Source: Aminirod propionatiphilus (lineage in GTDB: Bacteria; Synergistota; Synergistia; Synergistales; Aminithiophilaceae). From it: a stretch of 64,000 bases of DNA. The notes under the pieces were generated by a model. The model was given only the letters and a program-made list of their open reading frames with translations. It had not been told where the DNA came from and searched no databases. Both the position numbers and the translations under genes were made by a program. Position 1 is the stretch's first letter. Each line of letters begins with the position of its first letter. Location of the stretch: positions 3,132,754 to 3,196,753 of the forward strand of contig CP074691.1 of the NCBI GenBank assembly GCA_018398915.1, written 5' to 3'. Below, piece after piece: positions 16,665 through 23,911 of this stretch.

Positions 16665-17788
16665 CCCTCGGGGGACTGCGCGAACCGGTCCGATCCGTCG
16701 AGCCCTACGTGGCGGGCAAGACCGTCGAGGAGGTCCGCCGGGAGCTGGGCCTGGAGACGATCATCAAGCTCGGATCCAACGAGAACCCCTACGGCCCCTT
16801 CCCCGAATCGCTGCGGGCCATGGAAAAGGAGCTGCCCCACCTCAACCGCTACCCCGACGTCTCCTTTCAGCGCATCAAGACCCTCCTGAGCGACCTCCAG
16901 GGGCTGCCTCCGGAGTGCTTCGCCCTCTCCCACGGGGCCGAGGGCATGCTCCAGACGATGGGCAAGTGCTTCATCGAAGCCGGCGACGAGGTCCTGCTCC
17001 CTGCGGCGACGTACAGCCTCTATCTGGAGATCACCCGCCTCATGGGCGGCCTTCCCCGGACCGTCCCCCTGACGGCCGACTTCCGGGCCGACGTGGAGGC
17101 CCTCCGCCGTGCCGTCGGACCCCGGACGAAACTGATCTGGCTCGCCAATCCCAACAACCCCACGGGGACGGTCTGCGACGGCAGGGCCCTGGAAGAACTC
17201 GTCGAGGGCCTGCCCGAGAAGGTCTGGCTCGTCCTCGACGAGGCCTACGCCGAGTTCGCCGATCCCTCCCTTCTTCCCGACAGGAGGCGCCTCATCGCCG
17301 AGGGACGGAACGTCATCGCCGTGCGGACCTTCTCCAAGGCCTGGGGACTGGCCGGTGCCCGCCTCGGCTATGCCATGGCCCGGCCCGAAATGGTGACCGT
17401 CATCGACACCGTCAGCGAGCCCTTCAACGCCAACCGCATCGGCCTGGCCGGGGCGAAGGCGGCCCTCGTCGAGGGCCGGCCCTCCTACGAGAGGGCCCTG
17501 GCCGCGATCCTCGCCGACCGGGCCTGGCTCGCCGCCGAGCTGGAGCGCCTGGGCTGCTCCGTCACGCCCTCCCAGACGAACTTCCTCTTCTTCGAGACGC
17601 CTTACAGCGCGTCCGAACTCTCCCGGGCCCTTCTCGAGCGGGGCGTCATCGTCCGGTCCTGCGAGGGCTGGGGTTTCGATCGGGCCATTAGGGTCAGCAT
17701 CGGCACCACCGAAGAGACGAGGCGCTTCGCCTCCCTTTTCGGCGATGTTCTCGACGACTTCCGCAAAGGGGTGAGGCACCATGGTTGA
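16661..17788 (+). CDS. hisC: HisC-like class I/II PLP aminotransferase
   Basis: A 375-residue aminotransferase with S-N-E-N-P-Y-G-P, N-P-N-N-P-T-G-T, D-E-A-Y-A-E-F and the PLP lysine K226 in T-F-S-K-A-W-G-L-A-G-A-R-L-G-Y. This matches the histidinol-phosphate aminotransferase family, many of whose members act on aromatic or other amino acids. No other his genes lie nearby. It sits between a 2-oxoacid decarboxylase and an uptake system, all with overlapping ends, so a catabolic role supplying the decarboxylase is more likely than histidine synthesis. The gene symbol gives the family only. Confidence 0.8.
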   Translation: MTLGGLREPVRSVEPYVAGKTVEEVRRELGLETIIKLGSNENPYGPFPESLRAMEKELPHLNRYPDVSFQRIKTLLSDLQGLPPECFALSHGAEGMLQTMGKCFIEAGDEVLLPAATYSLYLEITRLMGGLPRTVPLTADFRADVEALRRAVGPRTKLIWLANPNNPTGTVCDGRALEELVEGLPEKVWLVLDEAYAEFADPSLLPDRRRLIAEGRNVIAVRTFSKAWGLAGARLGYAMARPEMVTVIDTVSEPFNANRIGLAGAKAALVEGRPSYERALAAILADRAWLAAELERLGCSVTPSQTNFLFFETPYSASELSRALLERGVIVRSCEGWGFDRAIRVSIGTTEETRRFASLFGDVLDDFRKGVRHHG

Positions 17789-18911
17789 GTTTGAAGCCGT
17801 CAGCAAGGTCTACGAAGACGGGACCCGCGCCGTAGACTCTCTCGATCTTTCCATCGCCAAAGGCGAATTCGCCGTTCTCATCGGACCGTCGGGCTGCGGC
17901 AAGACGACGAGCCTGAAGATGGTCAACCGCCTCGAGGAGTGCACGGAAGGACGGATCCTCGTCGACGGCAGGGACATCCAGGACGTCGATCCCGTGACGC
18001 TGCGCCGCAACATCGGCTACGTCGTCCAGGACATCGCCCTCATGCCCCACCTCTCGGTGGGTGAGAACATCGCCACCGTCCCCCGCCTTCTGGGCTGGAA
18101 GAAGACCAAGATCGATGACCGCGTCGACGAGCTTCTGGCCATGGCCGGCCTGGAGCCCAAGAAGTACCGCTACCGCCTGCCGGAACAGCTCTCGGGGGGG
18201 CAGAAACAGCGCATCGGCGTCCTCCGCGCCCTGGCCGCCGATCCCGACGTCATCCTCATGGACGAGCCCTTCGGCGCCCTCGACCCCCTGAGCCGCGACA
18301 GGCTCCAGACGGAGCTTCTGGAGATGCAGAAATCGGTCAAAAAGACGATCGTCTTCGTCACCCACGACATGAACGAGGCCCTCAAGATGGCCGACAGGGT
18401 CATCCTCATGCGGCGGGGCAAGGTGGAACAGATGGGCTCCCCCGTCGAGATTCAGACAAACCCCGTCAACGACTTCGTCCGCACCTTCCTCGGCGAGGAC
18501 CGCCTGGCCCAGATCACGCCCGACATGGGAATCGAAAGCCTCGTCCAGGACCCCTACCTTCGCGTTCAGGCGACGGAAAAGGCCGCCGACGTCCTGAGTC
18601 GGATGGAGGACCTCAACCTCGACACGGGACAGGTCGTCGACGACAAGGGCAAGTGGATCGGCATGGTCGTTCCCAGGAGGGCCAAGGCCCTGGCCCGCGA
18701 CGGAGGCACCATCGCCCGGGCCGTCCGCAAGGACCGCCATCTGAACATCGAAGAGGCGACCATCAGCGATGCCGCAGCCATGCTGGCCGACATGGATCTG
18801 CCCGTTCCCGTCCTCGACGGCAAGGGGCACCTCCTGGGCATCGTCGACTCCTCGGGCATCGCCCGGCTGGCCATCGGACGGCTCTGCCGCAAGGGAGGTG
18901 AGACCCGATGA
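17781..18911 (+). CDS. Glycine betaine/quaternary-amine ABC transporter ATPase with CBS domains
   Basis: A 376-residue OpuCA/OpuBA-type ATPase with Walker A G-P-S-G-C-G-K-T-T, signature L-S-G-G-Q-K-Q-R, Walker B V-I-L-M-D-E-P-F-G-A-L-D and H-loop V-T-H-D. The C-terminal part (about 250-370) carries paired CBS motifs ending G-H-L-L-G-I-V-D-S-S-G, the module that senses ionic strength or nucleotides in Opu transporters. ATG 17781 overlaps the aminotransferase by 8 bp. It energises the permease and binding protein that follow. Confidence 0.92.
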   Translation: MVEFEAVSKVYEDGTRAVDSLDLSIAKGEFAVLIGPSGCGKTTSLKMVNRLEECTEGRILVDGRDIQDVDPVTLRRNIGYVVQDIALMPHLSVGENIATVPRLLGWKKTKIDDRVDELLAMAGLEPKKYRYRLPEQLSGGQKQRIGVLRALAADPDVILMDEPFGALDPLSRDRLQTELLEMQKSVKKTIVFVTHDMNEALKMADRVILMRRGKVEQMGSPVEIQTNPVNDFVRTFLGEDRLAQITPDMGIESLVQDPYLRVQATEKAADVLSRMEDLNLDTGQVVDDKGKWIGMVVPRRAKALARDGGTIARAVRKDRHLNIEEATISDAAAMLADMDLPVPVLDGKGHLLGIVDSSGIARLAIGRLCRKGGETR

Positions 18912-19714
18912 CTCAGCGCAGCCTCTGGGATCTGTTCATCACCTACGTGGCCCGCTCCTATCCGCGGATCCTCATGTTGACCTGGCAGCACCTCTACATC
19001 TCGGGGATCGCCCTGGCCATCACCCTCGCCATCTGCATCCCCCTGGGCATCTACCTGACGCGACACGAGAAGCTGGCCCCCTACGTGATCGGCCTGGCCA
19101 ACGTCTTCCAGACCATCCCGAGCCTGGCCCTGCTGGGTTTTCTGATCTTCGTCTTCGGCATCGGCAACGACAACGCCATTGCCGCCCTCGTCCTCTACGC
19201 CATGTTGCCCGTGATCCAGAACACCTACACGGGGCTCAGGAACGTCCCCCCCTCGCTGATCCAGGCCGCCCGAGGCATGGGCATGACGGAACGGCAGATC
19301 CTCCTCAAGGTTCAGCTGCCTCTGGCCCGTCCCGTTTTGATCGCGGGCATCCGCGTCGCCACCGTCTGGGTCATCGGCACGGCCACCCTGGCCGCGGCCA
19401 TCGGCGGCGGCGGACTGGGACGGCTCATCTTCTCGGGGCTTGCCTCGATCCGCAACGAAGTCATCCTGGCCGGCGCCATCCCGGCGACGATCCTGGCTCT
19501 CCTCGCCGATCAGTGCCTCAAGATGCTGGAGAACTATTACAGCCCTGAAACGAGGGCCAAGCGCCTCGCCCGGCTGGGGCCCCTCGAGCCGGACAAGCCC
19601 TGGGACAGCGACCAGGACGAGACGGTCCTGGCCGACGAAACGGAAGAAAATGAAGAGGCGGCCTCCGAGAGTCCGTCCGACGTCGACAAGACGAAAGGAG
19701 AGGATGTTTCATGA
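18908..19714 (+). CDS. Glycine betaine/quaternary-amine ABC transporter permease
   Basis: A 268-residue OpuBB/OpuCB-type membrane protein with about five or six helices and the ABC coupling motif around G-M-T-E-R-Q-I-L-L-K-V-Q-L-P-L-A-R-P. The C-terminal 50 residues are charged and Glu-rich. Starts by ATGA overlap with the ATPase gene. There is only one permease gene, so the channel is probably a homodimer. Confidence 0.92.
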   Translation: MTQRSLWDLFITYVARSYPRILMLTWQHLYISGIALAITLAICIPLGIYLTRHEKLAPYVIGLANVFQTIPSLALLGFLIFVFGIGNDNAIAALVLYAMLPVIQNTYTGLRNVPPSLIQAARGMGMTERQILLKVQLPLARPVLIAGIRVATVWVIGTATLAAAIGGGGLGRLIFSGLASIRNEVILAGAIPATILALLADQCLKMLENYYSPETRAKRLARLGPLEPDKPWDSDQDETVLADETEENEEAASESPSDVDKTKGEDVS

Positions 19715-20643
19715 AGAACGGAACACAACGATGGGTTACGGTGCTGCTTTCGGTGACTCTGGCCCTGGTCATCTGTGCCGCACCGCTGACGGCGGCCTAT
19801 GCCGACGACGATCCCATGAACTACAAGGGCAAGGTGCGCGTCGGCGCCCAGACCGTCAACGAGGCCATCGTCCTGGCCTGGATCGCCGGCCTTCTCATCG
19901 AGGAACACACCGGCCTCAAGCCTGAGATGATCACCGAATTCGCCGCCTCCTCGGTGGTCCACCAGGCCATGGTCGCCGGTGAGCTCGATGTCTACGTCTC
20001 CTGGACGGGGACGCAGCTCACGGGCATCCTCCGCTACGAGGGCCCCAATCTCTCCGGCGAGGAGACCTTCCGCCGCGTCAAGGAGGGCTTCGAGGAACAT
20101 TTCGGCTTCACCTGGGCCAAGCCCCTGGGTTTCAACAACACCTACGTCATGACCGTGCGCCGCGAGACGGCCGAGAAGTACAACCTCAAGAAGGCCTCCG
20201 ACCTGGCCCCTTACGCCGCCGACTGGAAACTCGGCTGTGACGAGAACTTCGACACCCGTCCCGACGCCTATCCCGGCTGGTCCGAGCTCTACGGCATCAA
20301 ATTCAAGGATATCCTGCCTATGCAGTACTCCATCATGTACCGGGCCATCGCAAACAAGGAAGTGGACGTCATTCCCGCCTACTCGACGGATTCCCGCATC
20401 CCCAAGATGGATCTGGTCATGCTCGAAGACGACAAAGAGTTCTTCCCCGACTACAGCGCCGGCTACGTCATCGACATGAAGTTCCTCGAGAAGTACCCCA
20501 AGGTCCTGGATATCCTCGAGAAGCTGAGCGGCACCATCGACGAAGAGACGATGGCCAAGATGAACAGCCGTTTCGATGACGGCGAAGAGCCCGAGGACAT
20601 CGCCCGCGATTACCTCGTCAGCGTGGGGCTGATCGGCAGTTAG
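19711..20643 (+). CDS. Periplasmic substrate-binding protein of OpuAC type
   Basis: A 310-residue protein with a signal peptide (1-31, ending A-A-Y-A) and an OpuAC-type fold of the glycine betaine/choline/carnitine class: V-R-V-G-A-Q-T-V-N-E-A-I, a W-T-G-T-Q-L-T motif and Y-S-T-D-S-R-I-P. The signal Cys is preceded by Ile and does not form a proper lipobox, so the protein is likely soluble in the periplasm of a diderm cell. Last gene before a terminator hairpin. The transported compound is unknown; the upstream catabolic genes suggest it may feed them rather than serve only osmoprotection. Confidence 0.9.
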   Translation: MKNGTQRWVTVLLSVTLALVICAAPLTAAYADDDPMNYKGKVRVGAQTVNEAIVLAWIAGLLIEEHTGLKPEMITEFAASSVVHQAMVAGELDVYVSWTGTQLTGILRYEGPNLSGEETFRRVKEGFEEHFGFTWAKPLGFNNTYVMTVRRETAEKYNLKKASDLAPYAADWKLGCDENFDTRPDAYPGWSELYGIKFKDILPMQYSIMYRAIANKEVDVIPAYSTDSRIPKMDLVMLEDDKEFFPDYSAGYVIDMKFLEKYPKVLDILEKLSGTIDEETMAKMNSRFDDGEEPEDIARDYLVSVGLIGS

Positions 20644-20676
20644 CTCCTTCCCGTCAGGGCAGCTGGTGATTCTGGT

Positions 20677-20696
20677 GGGGGGGCTTCGGCCCCCCC
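20677..20696 (+). terminator. Terminator hairpin with UUCG tetraloop
   Basis: An 8-bp G7C/GC7 stem closes a TTCG loop, followed by tgtttc, 34 bp after the binding-protein stop. It ends or attenuates transcription before the oxidoreductase gene. Confidence 0.75.
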
Positions 20697-20738
20697 TGTT
20701 TCAAGGGGGAAAGACTCCCGCAAGGGGAGGTGGCAGTG

Positions 20739-22601
20739 ATGGCAGCAAAGAGTTACGGAGCTGTCCGCCTTGACGTCGATCTCGGCGACGGCTCGACCGG
20801 CAGGAAAACTCTCGACGGAGCCTCGCTCCGTCCCCAGATCGGCGGCGTGGGCACGGCCTGTTCCATCCTTTACGACGAACAGGCCCCGGGCCTCGATCCC
20901 CTCGCCCCGGAGGCGCTTCTGATCATCGCCACGGGGCCTCTCACGGACCCGGCCGTTCCCGGCGGCGGCAGCCTGGAGATCTGCGGCAAATCGCCCCAGA
21001 CCGGGGCCTGGTCGGAGTCGCGCCTCGGCACGGACGCCGGCATCGCCCTGAGAAAGGCCGGCGTGGACATCGCCGTCATCAGGGGGAGAGCCGCCAGGCC
21101 GTCGGCTCTCGTCATCGACGACGACCGCATCGAAATCATCGACGCGGCGATGCTGAAGGGGATGACCACTTCCCGGCGCGAGGCGGTCCTCGCCTCGAAG
21201 CTGGGCGAGGGTTTCGAGATCCTCTCCATCGGCGAGGCCGGCGAGAGGCTCGTTCCCTTCGCCGCCGTCATGTGCGGCCATCGGGCCGCCGGGCGGTGCG
21301 GCATGGGGGCCGTCATGGGGAGCAAGAACCTTCTGGCTCTGGCCATCCGGGGAAGGGGAACCCTCGCCAAGGCCAGCCCGGGACGGTGGGCGTCGGCGAT
21401 CCGCAAGGCCCAGGCCAAGGTGAGAGCCCACCCGACGTCGCCCGAGTTCACCCGCCACGGCACCATGGGCGGCATGCCCTACAGCGATGCCTCCGGCGAT
21501 TTTCCCAGCAGGAACTGGCTCTCCAACAGCTCCGGCAAGGGCCAGCAGATCTTCGACAGTTACTACGGCCGCCACTTCCGGAAGGCCGTCGGCTGTTACC
21601 GCGGCTGCCCCGTACGGTGCGGCCGCAAGGTCCTCGTCCCCGACGGGCCCTTCGAGACCCCCCTCCACGACGGGGGCGAATACGAGTCGGTCAGCGCCTT
21701 CACGGCCTTCGTCGACGGCACCGACGTCGACGCCGCCATCCGGGCCTCCTACCTCTGCAACGAGTACGGCCTGGACACGATCTCCTGCGGCGCCGTCATC
21801 GCCTTCGCCATGGAGTGCCGCGAAAAGGGGCTCCTCGATGAGTCCCTCATCGAGGGATTGGACCTCTTTTGGGGCAACGGCTCCGTCTTGCCCCGCCTCG
21901 TCGAGGCCATCGCCCGCCGGGAAGGGCTGGGAGAGCTCCTCAGCCTCGGCGTCCGCGCCGCGGCGCAAAGGCTCGGTCCCGACGCTTTGGAGGCCGCCGT
22001 CCACGTCAAGGGCCTGGAGGGGCCCGCCCACGATCCCCGGTCGGGCAAGCTCCTGGCCTTGACCTACGGCACCAACAACCGGGGCATGTGCCACATCCAC
22101 CCCATCGAGGCCAAGGCCTTCGACTGCGACAAGCAGAGTTTCGGCCTCACCGCCTACGGACTCCCCGATCCCGAGACGGTCCATCCCTGGGACGAGGAGG
22201 GCAAAGGAGCGATTGCGGCCAGGCTTCAGGATTACGGCACCCTCTTTGAGATGTTCGCCACCTGCAAGTTCTACGGCTACTGCGGCCTCGAACTCGACGA
22301 CTTCGCCGAGATGATCGGGGCCGCCACGGGGTGGGATGTGACGGCTTCGGAGCTTCTTCTGGCAGGCGAGCGGGTCAACACCCTCCAGCGCCTCTTCAAC
22401 CTCCGCGAGGGCCTCACCGCCGACGACGACCGCCTCCCCGACCGGGTGCGGCAGGTCCCCTCCTTCGGCCGCTACTCCGGAGAGGAGCGCTGCGCCATCG
22501 CCGACTACGAGAGGATGCTCGCCGACTACTACGAGGCCCGGGGCTGGGACGCCAAGGGCGTTCCGACGGAGGCGACGCGGCGGCGGCTGGGCCTGGACTG
22601 A
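20739..22601 (+). CDS. Aldehyde ferredoxin oxidoreductase, tungsten-pterin type
   Basis: A 620-residue AFOR-family enzyme. It oxidises aldehydes to carboxylic acids and reduces ferredoxin using a bis-pyranopterin tungsten (or molybdenum) cofactor and a 4Fe-4S cluster. The cluster cysteines are in G-C-Y-R-G-C-P-V-R-C (about residues 286-296), with a further Cys pair in the C-terminal A-T-C-K-F-Y-G-Y-C. The pterin-binding N-terminal domain has G-G-x-G-T-A-C and G-x-R-A-A-G-R-C-G-M-G-A-V-M-G-S-K-N. ATG 20739 has GGGGAGG 8 nt upstream. Position after the decarboxylase operon suggests it removes the aldehyde made there. Confidence 0.93.
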   Translation: MAAKSYGAVRLDVDLGDGSTGRKTLDGASLRPQIGGVGTACSILYDEQAPGLDPLAPEALLIIATGPLTDPAVPGGGSLEICGKSPQTGAWSESRLGTDAGIALRKAGVDIAVIRGRAARPSALVIDDDRIEIIDAAMLKGMTTSRREAVLASKLGEGFEILSIGEAGERLVPFAAVMCGHRAAGRCGMGAVMGSKNLLALAIRGRGTLAKASPGRWASAIRKAQAKVRAHPTSPEFTRHGTMGGMPYSDASGDFPSRNWLSNSSGKGQQIFDSYYGRHFRKAVGCYRGCPVRCGRKVLVPDGPFETPLHDGGEYESVSAFTAFVDGTDVDAAIRASYLCNEYGLDTISCGAVIAFAMECREKGLLDESLIEGLDLFWGNGSVLPRLVEAIARREGLGELLSLGVRAAAQRLGPDALEAAVHVKGLEGPAHDPRSGKLLALTYGTNNRGMCHIHPIEAKAFDCDKQSFGLTAYGLPDPETVHPWDEEGKGAIAARLQDYGTLFEMFATCKFYGYCGLELDDFAEMIGAATGWDVTASELLLAGERVNTLQRLFNLREGLTADDDRLPDRVRQVPSFGRYSGEERCAIADYERMLADYYEARGWDAKGVPTEATRRRLGLD

Positions 22602-22637
22602 GCGTCGTGCCAGAAGGCCCAACACGTTTTTCCCGAT

Positions 22638-23846
22638 CTACAGGCAAAGATCGAGAAGGGTCGAAATATAGACGGGGCAGCTTCGGATGACCTCGTCAAC
22701 GGGGCAGAACTCCCTGTCGCTATGGGCGACGCTAAGGTCGCCCGGCCCGAAGACAACGGTTTCGATGCCCCCGGCGGAGCTGAGAATGCCTCCGTCGGTC
22801 CACCCTGGGAAGGCCCCCAGCCGAGGCGATGGGCCGAAACGGGAGAGGGCCTCGGAGAGGCGCCTGACCAGAGGGGAATCGGGCGCCGTCAGCAGGGGAG
22901 GCTGTCCCACCGTGTTCATCGCCATGTCTCTCATGTTGCGGACGTCGCCGTCGTAGTCGGGGTCATCCTCTCTGAGGCGACGGATGATCTCGCGGAGTTC
23001 GTCCAAAACGGACTCCGTCGATTCTCCCGGTATCCAGCGCCTGTCGAGGCGGATCACACACTCTCCGGCAACGGTGCTCGGCTGGGTGCCTCCGAAAATC
23101 TGGCCCAGATTCAACGTCGAAGGGCCGGTGATCGGGTGAGTCCGCTCATTGATGGCAGGCAGCAGCTCGTCACAGAGAATGCGGAGAAGCTTTCCGGCCT
23201 TTTCGATGGCATTGACGCCCCGCTCGGGCGTCCCTCCGTGAGCCGCCCTCCCCCTGATGACGATCTCGATCCATTCGAGGGCACGATGGCCGTGATCGAT
23301 TCTCAATCCGGTCGGTTCGCCGACGATCGCATATTTCGTCCGGGGGCCCCGAGCCACGAGATCGCGAGTCCCCGCGTTCCAAAGCTCCTCGTCGGCGACG
23401 CCGGCAAAGACGACCTGCCCTTCGAGGGGAATCCCCGCCTCTTTAACGGCCAGAACGGCATGAATCATCGAAGCAAGCGCCGCTTTCATGTCGACCGATC
23501 CCCGCCCGAAAATTTTTCCGTCCACGATCTCTCCCGAAAAGGGATCACCTTTCATGTTCTCCACGCCGACGGTGTCCATGTGGCCGTTGAGCATGAGCGT
23601 CTTTTCGGGAGAGCGGTTCTTCCCCAACGTGGCGATGACGTTAAAGCGGCCGCCAGCCGTCAGACGCCGACACACCGTTAATCCCGCCTCCACAAGAAAT
23701 CGCTCCAGATAGGCGGCCATTTCCCTTTCCGGGTTCTCCAGGCCATGATGACTGGGTATGGCAATCAGCTTTCGCGTCAGATCGAGGAGGGAGGTTTCAT
23801 CCAAGCAGCTCAGGGCGGCCTGGAGAGCCTCCTTGCGGTTTTTCAC
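22638..23846 (-). CDS. M20 family metallopeptidase (ArgE/DapE type)
   Basis: A di-zinc amidohydrolase of about 402 residues. Metal and catalytic residues are visible in N-G-H-M-D-T-V, G-S-V-D-M-K-A-A, A-D-E-E-L-W-N-A-G, V-G-E-P-T-G and the late A-H-S-D-R-E-F. ArgE/DapE-type enzymes deacylate N-acyl amino acids or cleave small peptides; the substrate cannot be set from sequence. The GTG at 23846 has AAGGA 8 nt upstream, while the ATG at 23855 directly abuts its purine run, so the former is preferred. Lies downstream of the secreted protease on the same strand. Confidence 0.87.
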   Translation of the reverse strand: MKNRKEALQAALSCLDETSLLDLTRKLIAIPSHHGLENPEREMAAYLERFLVEAGLTVCRRLTAGGRFNVIATLGKNRSPEKTLMLNGHMDTVGVENMKGDPFSGEIVDGKIFGRGSVDMKAALASMIHAVLAVKEAGIPLEGQVVFAGVADEELWNAGTRDLVARGPRTKYAIVGEPTGLRIDHGHRALEWIEIVIRGRAAHGGTPERGVNAIEKAGKLLRILCDELLPAINERTHPITGPSTLNLGQIFGGTQPSTVAGECVIRLDRRWIPGESTESVLDELREIIRRLREDDPDYDGDVRNMRDMAMNTVGQPPLLTAPDSPLVRRLSEALSRFGPSPRLGAFPGWTDGGILSSAGGIETVVFGPGDLSVAHSDREFCPVDEVIRSCPVYISTLLDLCL

Positions 23847-23911
23847 GGCAGACATCCTTTCTTGGAGGTTTTGGAAAAGAACGGGGCCGGGGCTCGAAAG
23901 AAGCAACGTCG

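Noticed and set aside
19711-19810. Lipoprotein signal on the Opu binding protein
   Set aside because: The only Cys follows Val-Ile, which does not fit the usual Gly/Ala/Ser at the position before the lipobox Cys.
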